Notes: a model not told the origin generated them from the letters alone. 64,000 bases of DNA from an uncultured Eubacterium sp. (GCA_910584795.1 CAJUBZ010000006.1:1-64000); one strand, 5' to 3'. Numbered from the stretch's first letter, positions 8,958 to 16,858 are shown. Translations and numbers: made by a program.

Positions 8958-9692
8958 ATGAAAGGGATAAATAAAAATATACTTGTTATAGAGGATAATG
9001 AGTATTACATGAATTTAATATGTACAGAACTGGAACAATTAACAGACGTTAATATTTATAGAGCAATAAATAGTGCAGAAGCATATAGATATGCAATGGA
9101 GATATCTATTGATGTGTTCATTGTAGATATTATTTTAAATACGAATGCATTGGGAGATGTGTCTGGAATTAAGTTTATTGAAAGAATTAGAACTATAAAT
9201 AAATACAAATTTGCACCAATAATTATAACTACTTCTCTAGAAGATCCAAAACTTCATTCATATAGCTACTTACATTGTTATCGTTATTTTGAAAAGAAAT
9301 ATGATCCGAAAGAATTATTTGAGACTGTTCGTGAAGTATTACAGTATGAAACACCAAATGAAAGTACAAAGATGATTTATTATAAGCGGGAAGGGTTGTT
9401 ATTTTCGATAAATACAGAGGATATAATTTTCATTGTTAATTGCAACAGATATATAGAATATCATTGCATAGATGGAGTACATAAGGCACCATATAAGTCT
9501 TGTAAAAAAATAATAGAAGATATACATTCAGAAGATTTTTTACAATGTAATAGACATACAGTTGTAAATAGAAAATATATTTTATATTTAGATACTGTTA
9601 ATAGATATATTCAATTGCTGAATGATTATGGTAGTTTAGAAATAGGACCACGAATGAAGAAAGATTTAATGAGCAGGTTAAAATATGATTGA
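8958..9692 (+). CDS. LytTR response regulator (AgrA-like), module 2
   Basis: A 244-residue receiver-LytTR protein, same length and architecture as the module 1 regulator. Acidic residues E12/D13 and phosphoacceptor D57 (FIVDIIL) are present, and the LytTR domain (about 140-240) includes YYKREGLLFSINT and HTVVNRKYI. It overlaps the kinase start by 8 bp, exactly as in module 1. It probably activates agrBD or its own operon in response to the secreted peptide. The near-identical DNA-binding domain suggests cross-recognition of module 1 sites. Confidence 0.92.
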   Translation: MKGINKNILVIEDNEYYMNLICTELEQLTDVNIYRAINSAEAYRYAMEISIDVFIVDIILNTNALGDVSGIKFIERIRTINKYKFAPIIITTSLEDPKLHSYSYLHCYRYFEKKYDPKELFETVREVLQYETPNESTKMIYYKREGLLFSINTEDIIFIVNCNRYIEYHCIDGVHKAPYKSCKKIIEDIHSEDFLQCNRHTVVNRKYILYLDTVNRYIQLLNDYGSLEIGPRMKKDLMSRLKYD

Positions 9693-10968
9693 AGGATTGT
9701 TTTTATTCTTTGAAATTTTAGGAGTTATAATAGGAATACATACTTTATATGGTAAGAAAAAATGTACGTTGTTTTTTTCGTTAGTGTTCATATGTTTAGA
9801 AGTTGCATATATAGGCTTGGCAAATAGAAATATTGTATCAAAGGAGACAATGCCAATTGTTTACATGTTATTTGTATTATATGCGTTTTTAGAATTTAAA
9901 GATAAATTAATAAATATTATATACAATTGCATTTTGTCAATTTTGATAGTAAGTGTTTGTCAAATGGTTTTGTATATTCCAGGAATAGCGATATATTATT
10001 TGTTTAAAAATGAGGATATAATGGCGCTGTTTATTAATGTTTTTGTTTCAATTATTGTAGTTGCAACAAGAAAAATGAAAATATATTCTATTTTGCATAA
10101 TATTTGTGGAAGTAAGGAAATTAGAGCAGCAATAAGTATAATGCTAAGTGGCGGAATATTAATATATTATTTTTATAGAATAAAAGTATATAATTACTTA
10201 CCAATAGATGTATACTTAACATTTTTGTTATTATTAATAATTGTAATATTTGCAATTTTAAGATGGCAAAAGTCTAATAATGAAATATTACAAAAGGAGA
10301 AAGAAATTGAAATTACACGTACATATAATGAATCTTATAAAGGGTTAGTCGACAGCGCAAGAAAGAATCAACATGATTTTAAAAATCATATAATAGCATT
10401 ATCTGGTTTATACTTAAATGTAAAGTCTAATGAAGAATTAATAGAAAAGCAAAAGGAATATAGGGAGGCATTAGAAAAGGAAAATAAATTTAATAAAATA
10501 TTGTTTAAAATTAATGAGCCAATTTTAGCAGGATTTATGTTTTATAAGTTAATAGAATTAGAAGAGCAAGGGATAAATGTTAATTTTGATGTTAATATTT
10601 ATTCAAATAAAATTAACAATATTTTGATAAATGATTTGATTGAAATTATTGGGATATTGATTGATAATGCAAGAGAGGCAGTAGTTCAAAAAGATATAGA
10701 AAAAAGCATTAAAATATTGTTAAAGGAAGATGATAAAAAATTAATAATTGAAGTATCTAATGTAAGCAAATATTATTCAGATGAGGAAATAATAAGTTTC
10801 TTTAGAAAAGATTATTCTACAAAAGGAAGAGAAAGAGGAATTGGATTAAGCAAAATAAAGGAATTCCAACAGCATTATAAGTTTGATATTTTAACATGTA
10901 ATTATAGTGATAATAAAACTAATTGGATTAAATTTTGTATTACAATAAAAAAGACTTCGGTTGTTTAG
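9685..10968 (+). CDS. agrC: GHKL sensor histidine kinase (AgrC-like), module 2
   Basis: A 427-residue membrane kinase. Hydrophobic segments span about residues 1-192. The H-box is QHDFKNH (His230), the N-box IEIIGILIDNAREAV, and the glycine box RGIGLSKIKE. It is homologous along its length to the module 1 kinase, most strongly in the kinase core and less so in the sensor region, as expected if ligand specificity has diverged. It converges on agrBD, which makes it the natural receptor for the AgrD-derived peptide. Its last codons and stop lie inside a bidirectional terminator hairpin. Confidence 0.9.
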   Translation: MIEGLFLFFEILGVIIGIHTLYGKKKCTLFFSLVFICLEVAYIGLANRNIVSKETMPIVYMLFVLYAFLEFKDKLINIIYNCILSILIVSVCQMVLYIPGIAIYYLFKNEDIMALFINVFVSIIVVATRKMKIYSILHNICGSKEIRAAISIMLSGGILIYYFYRIKVYNYLPIDVYLTFLLLLIIVIFAILRWQKSNNEILQKEKEIEITRTYNESYKGLVDSARKNQHDFKNHIIALSGLYLNVKSNEELIEKQKEYREALEKENKFNKILFKINEPILAGFMFYKLIELEEQGINVNFDVNIYSNKINNILINDLIEIIGILIDNAREAVVQKDIEKSIKILLKEDDKKLIIEVSNVSKYYSDEEIISFFRKDYSTKGRERGIGLSKIKEFQQHYKFDILTCNYSDNKTNWIKFCITIKKTSVV

Positions 10969-10982
10969 AACCGAAGTCTTTT
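10949..10982. terminator. bidirectional terminator between agrC-like gene and agrBD
   Basis: AAAAGACTTCGG (10949-10960) pairs perfectly with CCGAAGTCTTTT (10971-10982), loop of 10 nt. A-runs and T-runs on both sides allow termination on both strands. The kinase stop codon TAG (10966-10968) is in the loop and the agrD stop is 3 bp beyond on the other strand. Confidence 0.92.
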
Positions 10983-10984
10983 GA

Positions 10985-11122
10985 CTATTCATAGTCTTTA
11001 GCAACAGGATATTTAGGTTCACCAAAAAATAAGAAACTCATTTTTGAAAAGCGAACCATAAACATCATTGCCAAGCACAAATTACAAATAGTGTTCATAC
11101 TTGTGAGCTTAAATCTTCTCAT
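10985..11122 (-). CDS. agrD: AgrD-like cyclic peptide autoinducer precursor
   Basis: A 45-codon gene (MRRFKLTSMNTICNLCLAMM... then SKMSFLFFGEPKYPVAKDYE). Its ATG overlaps the agrB TAA by one base (TAATG) and follows a strong AAAAGGAGG site. AgrD precursors have an amphipathic N-terminal leader, a core ending in a five-residue thiolactone or lactone ring, and an acidic, proline-containing C-terminal signal cut by AgrB. Here residues 1-25 could form the leader, S29-F33 (SFLFF) the ring, and GEPKYP the C-terminal signal. The ring residue would be Ser, giving a lactone. Cys13 and Cys16 are too far N-terminal. The mature N-terminus cannot be predicted. Confidence 0.85.
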   Translation of the reverse strand: MRRFKLTSMNTICNLCLAMMFMVRFSKMSFLFFGEPKYPVAKDYE

Positions 11123-11694
11123 TAATATATTCCTCCTTTTCGTAAAATTTTAGCAATTACTAATTGTATTGTGTGTAATACAATCGTCCAAAACCCAACT
11201 TGTATATAAGGATTCAGAACTGTAATATTCTGAAAAATGCTAACAAAAAATATAAAAGTAAAAATTATTACAAATCCAATATTACGACAACTTTTTATAA
11301 GAACACTGTCAGGAGTAGGTCGAAATGGTGATGCAACAGGTCCAATGTAGAAATTTATAACCATACAGATAATACTAAAGAACATAATAGAAGTTGTTGA
11401 TAATGTTATTAAATTGGGTAAGAACATAATTGATGTATATAAAATTAAAAATGTAAGAATAAGACAACTCATATAATGTTTACAATGTAACCCGCCAATA
11501 TTGATTCGCAAAAATAAAAGTAAAATAATAGAGAATAAGAAAGGATAGAAATATCCTAGAACTCCAAATAAAGCTCCAAAAAGAATTAATTTAGAAAATT
11601 CAGAAAATAAGGATGCTAAAACATATTTTACTTTGGCAATATCGTAATCTGAATAGCCATATTCTCTTTGCAATTCTTGAATCAGTTCACTCAT
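11122..11694 (-). CDS. agrB: AgrB-type membrane peptidase processing the signal peptide
   Basis: A 190-residue polytopic membrane protein of the AgrB family. It cleaves the C-terminal tail of AgrD and helps form and export the cyclic peptide. The signature RINIGGLHCKHYMSC carries the catalytic pair His70 and Cys77 with the required seven-residue spacing. About five to six hydrophobic segments follow the N-terminal amphipathic stretch. ATG 11694 is chosen over ATG 11706 because the latter overlaps the GGAGG ribosome site. agrD starts within its stop codon. It converges on the AgrC-like kinase gene, so receptor and signal genes end at a common terminator. Confidence 0.93.
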   Translation of the reverse strand: MSELIQELQREYGYSDYDIAKVKYVLASLFSEFSKLILFGALFGVLGYFYPFLFSIILLLFLRINIGGLHCKHYMSCLILTFLILYTSIMFLPNLITLSTTSIMFFSIICMVINFYIGPVASPFRPTPDSVLIKSCRNIGFVIIFTFIFFVSIFQNITVLNPYIQVGFWTIVLHTIQLVIAKILRKGGIY

Positions 11695-11728
11695 AATAAC
11701 CTCCATTCTATTTTTCTTAATGATATAA

Positions 11729-11749
11729 AAGTAATAAAAAATATTACTT
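11729..11749 (-). promoter_or_regulatory. inverted repeat in the agrB upstream region
   Basis: AAGTAATA-aaaaa-TATTACTT, perfect 8-bp arms, 35-55 bp upstream of the agrB start. A second inverted repeat, TGTTGA-N6-TCAACA, lies at 11788-11805. No copy of the AAATACGTG repeat is found here, so agrBD control may differ from that of the kinase operons. A clear -35/-10 pair for agrB was not found. On the plus strand, TTGACA at 11761 with TAATGT 18 bp on could serve the next gene. Confidence 0.35.
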
Positions 11750-12001
11750 AAAAACTTTAATTGACAGAGAGAAGTATAAAAGAATAATGTTGAAAAACAT
11801 CAACACTTTGAAATGCATTGCAAAAATAATTACAAACGCAAAAAAAAATAGAAAAAGTTTTAATTTTTTGTTAAATGTTAAGAATAAAAAATAATAGTAT
11901 TGAGTAAGAAGAACATTTTAAGTTGATTGAGTAGCTGTAAAATGTATGAAAAGTATTATTTAGGAAAGTATAAAGAGAAAAGCAATAAGGGGAATTGAAA
12001 T

Positions 12002-13306
12002 ATGTCAAAATCAGTATGGATGAACAGTATAGAACTTCCTAGGTTTCAGAAATTACAGGGAAGCGTCAAAACAGATGTGTTAATAATCGGTGGCGGGATA
12101 AGTGGAATTTTGTGTTCTTACTTTTTAAAGCAGTCAGGAGTTGATACAATCCTGGTCGAAGCTGACAGAGTATGCTGTGGCGTGACAGGTAATACTACAG
12201 CAAAGATAACATCCCAACATGGTTTGATATATGACAACATAATTAAATCTGCTGGAAAGGAAGTGGCCGGAAGGTATTTACAGGCAAACGAACAGGCAAT
12301 AAATAAATACAGAGAGTTGGCGACGAACATTCGTTGTGATTTTGAGAAAAAAGATTCTTTTATTTATTCACTTTCGGATCGAAAGAAGATTGAAAGGGAA
12401 GTAGAAGCTGTAAAACAGTTAGGGGTTAATGCAGAATTTTGTGAAGATATTTCAATTCCATTACGTATTAGTGGAGCAGTTAAGTTTCCAAATCAGGCAC
12501 AATTTAATCCTATTATGTTTTTATCAGAAATTATCAAAGAATTAAAAATATTTGAACATACTTTTATAAAAGATATTGCACCACACAAAGCGTGGAGTGC
12601 AGAGGGAGAAATTACAGCAAATAAAATTATTGTTACAACACATTTTCCTTTTTTAAACAAACATGGGAGTTACTTTTTAAAATTATATCAGGACCGTTCA
12701 TATGTAATTGGTTTGAAAAATGCAAAAGATGTACATGGAATGTATATGGACGAGGAGAAAACAGGGATTTCTTTTCGCAATTATAAAGATTTATTATTAA
12801 TTGGAGGAGGAAGTCATCGGACAGGGAAAGCAGGTGGTAATTGGGAAGAGTTAAGAAGATTTGCTAAAAAATATTTTCCAGAGTCGAAAGAAATGTATTC
12901 TTGGGCAACACAGGATTGTATGAGTCTGGATCAAATTCCGTATATCGGAAGATATTCAAAACATACACCGGATTTGTATGTTGCATCTGGTTATAATAAA
13001 TGGGGAATGACGACATCAATGGTTGCAGCTATGTTGCTAAGTGATTTGATATTGGGAAAAGAAAATGAATGGGAAGAAGTATTTTCCCCAAGCCGTAGTA
13101 TATTAAAACCCCAACTTTTTTTGAATGGAATGGAGGCTGTAAAGAATTTGATGACACCAACAACGAAACGGTGTCCGCATTTAGGATGCGCGTTGAAGTG
13201 GAATCCTACAGAACATACATGGGATTGTCCTTGTCATGGCTCGCGGTTTGAGTCTGATGGAAAGATTATTAATAATCCGGCTGTCGGAGATGCTAAAATT
13301 AAATAA
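12002..13306 (+). CDS. FAD-dependent oxidoreductase with C-terminal Rieske domain
   Basis: A 434-residue protein. An N-terminal DAO-type FAD domain opens with a dinucleotide-binding VLIIGGGISG (about residues 26-35). The C-terminal Rieske domain binds a 2Fe-2S cluster through CPH (Cys391, His393) and CPCH (Cys409, His412). The family transfers electrons between flavin and the cluster; its substrate is unknown. It is somewhat shorter than the roughly 500-residue relatives I know, and ends soon after the second Rieske loop, so the C-terminus may be trimmed. ATG 12002 follows AAGGGGAAT. A metallo-beta-lactamase fragment follows in the same direction. Confidence 0.87.
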   Translation: MSKSVWMNSIELPRFQKLQGSVKTDVLIIGGGISGILCSYFLKQSGVDTILVEADRVCCGVTGNTTAKITSQHGLIYDNIIKSAGKEVAGRYLQANEQAINKYRELATNIRCDFEKKDSFIYSLSDRKKIEREVEAVKQLGVNAEFCEDISIPLRISGAVKFPNQAQFNPIMFLSEIIKELKIFEHTFIKDIAPHKAWSAEGEITANKIIVTTHFPFLNKHGSYFLKLYQDRSYVIGLKNAKDVHGMYMDEEKTGISFRNYKDLLLIGGGSHRTGKAGGNWEELRRFAKKYFPESKEMYSWATQDCMSLDQIPYIGRYSKHTPDLYVASGYNKWGMTTSMVAAMLLSDLILGKENEWEEVFSPSRSILKPQLFLNGMEAVKNLMTPTTKRCPHLGCALKWNPTEHTWDCPCHGSRFESDGKIINNPAVGDAKIK

Positions 13307-13340
13307 AGCAGATTGAATGTAATTTCTAATTACCGTATAG

Positions 13341-13541
13341 ATGAAAAAAGATGAGTATACTGAAAAAGAGCGTCAGATAATTAGTAATACTGCAAAGGAA
13401 CTTAGGAAAATGAATACGTTATTTTATACAGGTCATTGTATAGGAGATAAAGCAATAAGTATTATGAAACCGATAATGAATGAGCAATTAGTAATAATAC
13501 ATAGTGGCGAAGAAATAGAAAAAACCAGTAATTCAAATTGA
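13341..13541 (+). pseudogene. C-terminal fragment of a metallo-beta-lactamase-fold hydrolase
   Basis: A 66-codon frame containing YTGHCIGDKAISIMKPIMNEQLVIIHSGEEI, which resembles the C-terminal end of MBL-fold hydrolases (the YTGHCTG...HSG region). The HxHxDH metal-binding half is absent, so this is probably a truncated relic. It lacks a clear ribosome site. Its stop lies inside the following terminator hairpin. It may have been joined to the upstream oxidoreductase locus by deletion. Confidence 0.6.
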
Positions 13542-13554
13542 ATTGCTGGTTTTT
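13520..13554. terminator. bidirectional terminator
   Basis: AAAAACCAGTAATTCAA (13520-13536) pairs with TTGAATTGCTGGTTTTT (13538-13554) with one G-U pair. The A-rich and T-rich ends allow termination of both the upstream plus-strand genes and the minus-strand Rpn gene. Confidence 0.88.
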
Positions 13555-13564
13555 AATAAAATAA

Positions 13565-14593
13565 TTAATGTAGCTTGTTCAGAATTTCAGTTTCATTGTA
13601 TTGAGGGGTTGTATTCAAACCCAATTGATATATTTTGTTTATGATATCAATATTTTCTTCTAATTGTTCAGCAATCTGTTCAGGTGTACATGATTTTTTT
13701 GCTTTTATGCATATTTGGTTAATAAGTTTAAACAGTTCACCTTTTTCTATACCTTTTTCTATACCTTTCTCATATCCTTTTGATATTCCATCTTTATATC
13801 CGTTCTCGAAACCATCTTCATATGCTTCTTCTTCATGTACTTGAATATCCATTTCATAATCATACTCTGCACATAAAAAGTTCATAACTTCACTTCCTTT
13901 CCTTGACAGGTATTCCGCCAAAATGTCATTTTTAATACAATATTCAATTGCTTGCTGCATGTAATTTGTATTGTTTTCTTCTTTAAATTTTCTGGCTGTT
14001 TCAACAAACAGTGAATATTCTTTTAACACATGACATTTCTGTAGAATTTCATTACCTGAATCTGTATTAATATTAATCACGTTTACTATTAATTCTAATG
14101 ATACGTTATTTTTATCATTTGTGTCAAGATGGAAATCTTTATAATATGCGTCTGAAATTTTTTGAGTATATCCTTCTCCAATATCCTGTGTTCCATTATA
14201 AAAAACAAAAAATTCTGGTCTAGGCAGAGGAATCGTTTTTGCACGGTATCTATCTTTAACTGGAACTAATGTTTCGTAAACCCTTGCTACATATAATAAG
14301 TCTCTTAGGGGCATGTTTCCATTAAGTGTACTCTGATGTTCACTAAACACTAGTATTCGATTTTCAATATTAAAAGATACATCATTTTTTAACCTCATAT
14401 AAATTACATTTTCTACTCGTACTTTTTCTATAGTGATATTATCTAATGTGTAGTTTGTATTGAACAGCGCATTAAATAATGCCAGCTCATTTTCTTTTGC
14501 TTTTTCATCCTCATAGAATAAATCTGTAAATACACTGTCTTTGTATTCTCTGTTGACGTTTTTCTCGGGTTCTTTTGCTAATATTTCTTTCAT
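13565..14593 (-). CDS. Rpn-family PD-(D/E)XK nuclease / putative transposase
   Basis: A 342-residue protein resembling the Rpn (recombination-promoting nuclease) group common in Lachnospiraceae. The N-terminal nuclease core (about 15-130) includes DSVFTDLFYED and, about 60 residues later, RILVFSEHQSTLN with the ExQ element that replaces ExK in this family. A low-complexity repeat of G-x-x-x-G type (YEDGFENGYKDGISKGYEKGI, about 258-285) and a short helical tail follow. Such genes are mobile in distribution. It is monocistronic, with a promoter upstream and a shared terminator downstream. Confidence 0.85.
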   Translation of the reverse strand: MKEILAKEPEKNVNREYKDSVFTDLFYEDEKAKENELALFNALFNTNYTLDNITIEKVRVENVIYMRLKNDVSFNIENRILVFSEHQSTLNGNMPLRDLLYVARVYETLVPVKDRYRAKTIPLPRPEFFVFYNGTQDIGEGYTQKISDAYYKDFHLDTNDKNNVSLELIVNVININTDSGNEILQKCHVLKEYSLFVETARKFKEENNTNYMQQAIEYCIKNDILAEYLSRKGSEVMNFLCAEYDYEMDIQVHEEEAYEDGFENGYKDGISKGYEKGIEKGIEKGELFKLINQICIKAKKSCTPEQIAEQLEENIDIINKIYQLGLNTTPQYNETEILNKLH

Positions 14594-14625
14594 CTTTTAT
14601 ATCCTTTCTCTTTATATATGAATGT

Positions 14626-14654
14626 ATCATAATGTATATACACGAGAAAGTCAA
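14626..14654 (-). promoter_or_regulatory. promoter of Rpn-type gene
   Basis: On the minus strand TTGACT (14654-14649), a 17-bp spacer and TATGAT (14631-14626) lie 33 bp before the start codon. Confidence 0.65.
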
Positions 14655-14743
14655 CATAGTGTATATGTAAAAATGGAATTGAGATTAGAGAATGAATATG
14701 GTAAAATATGATATAAGAAATAAAAAAAGATAAGGGAATAAAT

Positions 14744-15277
14744 ATGGAGCATTGGGATTTATATACGAAGGATAGAATTAGAACAGGAAAAATGATTACG
14801 AGGGGAGAGCATGTACCGGATGGTTTTTTTAGAACAGTAGTACATGTAGCTATATTTAATACGAAAGGACAAATGTTAATTCAACAGAGACAGAAAGATA
14901 AAAAATTATGGTCTAATCTTTGGGATGTAACTGTAGCAGGCAGTGTAATTGCAGGCGAGAGCAGTGTAGAGGCAGCAGAGCGTGAAGTGTTTGAGGAGAT
15001 AGGATACCGGTTAGATTTGAACAATGAAAGACCTGCCTTTACAATCGATTTTGATGAAGGATTTGACGACTGTTATTTGGTTATCAGAGATTTGGAGGTA
15101 GATAAATTAGTATTACAGACAGCAGAAGTACAGGCTGTTAAATGGGCAACAGAAGAAGAAATATTACAGATGATAGAGGATGAAACATTTATCTCTTATC
15201 ATAAATCAAAAATAGAATTGATGTTTTTCCTTAGAAAACAACGGGGGACTCATACAAGAAATGATAAGTATAAGTAA
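14744..15277 (+). CDS. NUDIX hydrolase
   Basis: A 177-residue protein with a perfect Nudix box (G-x5-E-x7-REVFEEIGY, about residues 66-88, with the metal-binding EVFEE). The N-terminus (DLYTKDRIRTGKMITRG) resembles the subgroup that includes isopentenyl-diphosphate isomerase-like Nudix proteins, hydrolysing diphosphates linked to another moiety. The substrate cannot be deduced. The end of the protein (about 160-177) is basic and probably disordered. ATG 14744 follows AAGGGAAT. It stands alone. Confidence 0.88.
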   Translation: MEHWDLYTKDRIRTGKMITRGEHVPDGFFRTVVHVAIFNTKGQMLIQQRQKDKKLWSNLWDVTVAGSVIAGESSVEAAEREVFEEIGYRLDLNNERPAFTIDFDEGFDDCYLVIRDLEVDKLVLQTAEVQAVKWATEEEILQMIEDETFISYHKSKIELMFFLRKQRGTHTRNDKYK

Positions 15278-15431
15278 GAAATGATGAACTGTGAAAATAA
15301 TACATTTGATAAAACCGGTTTGTAATAAGGACTTCAGAGTATTAATTTGAGAAGGCTTTTTATTATTAAAGTTAAGACAGTATGGATTTTTTTTAACATA
15401 AAATATAATTATATATAATACCAAACACCCT

Positions 15432-15488
15432 CGGTATGGGTATATACTCCATAGGTACGTAGATAATCGGCCATAAACAATATAGAAT
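15432..15488 (+). promoter_or_regulatory. module 3 promoter with phased direct repeat
   Basis: AGGTACGTA at 15453-15461 has a degenerate partner CGGTATGGG at 15432-15440, again a 21-bp period. A TAGAAT -10 box at 15483-15488 begins exactly 21 nt after repeat 2. This reproduces the spacing at modules 1 and 2 although the surrounding sequence has diverged. Confidence 0.6.
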
Positions 15489-15518
15489 TTAGATATAAAT
15501 ATATGGAGAGCGTACTTT

Positions 15519-15899
15519 ATGGAGAAAAAGAAGATTACGACACTAGATAGACAAATTGGTTCAAGAATTAAATCTATTAGAACGAAGAATAAGTTGTCTC
15601 AAGAAAAGATGGCAGCGAAAATAGGATTGGAATCTCTTACTTTTTACCAAAATGTTGAAAAGGGGAAAAACAGATTATCAATAGAGAAATACATTAATAT
15701 ATGTGATGAGTTTAATGTTACAATGGATTTTGTGCTAAGAGGAAAGGTTAGTGATAACAAAGAATTTGAAGTGTTTTTTGATAGTCTGGCTCCGAATAAT
15801 AAAGTTCAGGAATTTATGAACATAATGTTGAAATTATGTGGAAATGAAGATGATGATTACATAAATTCATTATTTGAAGTATATAAAAAGATGAGCTAA
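15519..15899 (+). CDS. XRE-family regulator of signalling module 3
   Basis: A 126-residue XRE protein (HTH about residues 11-70: GSRIKSIRTKNKLSQEKMAAKIGL, then INICDEFNVTMDFVL). It is a diverged relative of the regulators at 3506 and 8563, sharing length, position and the tail pattern (FFDSLAPNNK...). The ribosome site is TGGAGAG. A strong hairpin immediately follows the stop, separating it from the response-regulator gene, unlike in the other modules. Confidence 0.85.
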   Translation: MEKKKITTLDRQIGSRIKSIRTKNKLSQEKMAAKIGLESLTFYQNVEKGKNRLSIEKYINICDEFNVTMDFVLRGKVSDNKEFEVFFDSLAPNNKVQEFMNIMLKLCGNEDDDYINSLFEVYKKMS

Positions 15900-15926
15900 A
15901 AGAGTGAAATGATTTTTCACTCTTTT
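15898..15926 (+). terminator. terminator or attenuator between XRE and response regulator
   Basis: AAAAGAGTGAAA pairs perfectly with TTTCACTCTTTT (12 bp, loop TGATT), starting in the XRE stop codon. The T-rich right arm makes termination likely, so downstream expression would be partial or from another promoter. Confidence 0.8.
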
Positions 15927-16006
15927 GTGTATGGTTTCTGAATAAAAACATAATGATGGTACCTTTAAAGAAAGGTAGTTTACAAAAGATAGAATGGGGA
16001 AATAAA

Positions 16007-16744
16007 ATGCAGTTAATACACAAACAGATATTAGTAGTAGAAGATAACAAATACAGTATGAATCGAATTTGTTCTATTTTGAAAGATATTGAAGGAATTA
16101 CAATTATAAAAGCAGACAATAGTGGAGAAGCATATCAATATGCAACAGAGTATTCTATTGATTTGTTTATTATTGATATTATTTTAGACTCAACGAAAGA
16201 GGCAGATGTTTCAGGTATGACTTTTGCAGAAGCAGTCAGAAAAATGGATAAATACAAAATGACACCGATTATTTTTACAACATGCTTAGAAGATCCGGAG
16301 TTGCATGCATATGCACATTTACACTGTTATGAGTATTTTAGAAAACCATATGATTTAGAGAAATTAAAAGAAGCAATTGTTACAACCCTGCAAATGAAGA
16401 CTACAAAATACGAAAAAGAATATGTTTGTTTCAAGGTTAATGGAATTGTATTTCCAGTAAAAATTAAAGATATCGTATGTATTGATAATAGAACAACATC
16501 AATACATATACAGTGTGCTAATGGGGAAAGCATTGATGCACCATATAAATCCAGCAGACAGATGTTGCTAGAGCTTAATTCAAATAAGTTTCTAAAGTGC
16601 AATAAGAGTATAATTATAAATACTGATTTTATAGAGTCTATTAATTATCAAATATATGAAGTAAAGTTAAAAAACAATTTTGGAAAAGTAAAAATTGGAA
16701 GAAGAATACTAAAAAGTTTTAAAGAAGGATTAGCGAATTGCTAA
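16007..16744 (+). CDS. orphan LytTR response regulator, module 3
   Basis: A 245-residue receiver-LytTR protein. ATG 16007, after TGGGGAA, aligns with the starts of the other two regulators; the open frame to 15953 is not used. Acidic E12/D13 and phosphoacceptor D57 (FIIDIIL) are kept. The LytTR domain (about 140-240: CFKVNGIVFPVKI, NKSIIINTDFI) is more diverged. No kinase gene follows; the next gene is a HAD phosphatase beyond a terminator. It could be phosphorylated by one of the two kinases upstream in the window, or act without phosphorylation. Confidence 0.9.
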   Translation: MQLIHKQILVVEDNKYSMNRICSILKDIEGITIIKADNSGEAYQYATEYSIDLFIIDIILDSTKEADVSGMTFAEAVRKMDKYKMTPIIFTTCLEDPELHAYAHLHCYEYFRKPYDLEKLKEAIVTTLQMKTTKYEKEYVCFKVNGIVFPVKIKDIVCIDNRTTSIHIQCANGESIDAPYKSSRQMLLELNSNKFLKCNKSIIINTDFIESINYQIYEVKLKNNFGKVKIGRRILKSFKEGLANC

Positions 16745-16792
16745 AGGTACATAGACTGTAAATAACTTACAAAAATAAAATATTGTAATCAA

Positions 16793-16837
16793 TAGGTCTT
16801 TGGTGTTAGAATACATAACATTAAGGACTTATTTTTT
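16793..16837 (+). terminator. intrinsic terminator after orphan response regulator
   Basis: TAGGTCTTT pairs with AAGGACTTA (two G-U), with an inner TGTTA/TAACA extension, then ATTTTTT. It separates the regulator from the HAD gene. Confidence 0.7.
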
Positions 16838-16858
16838 ATAAAAATGTTTGGAGGATAT

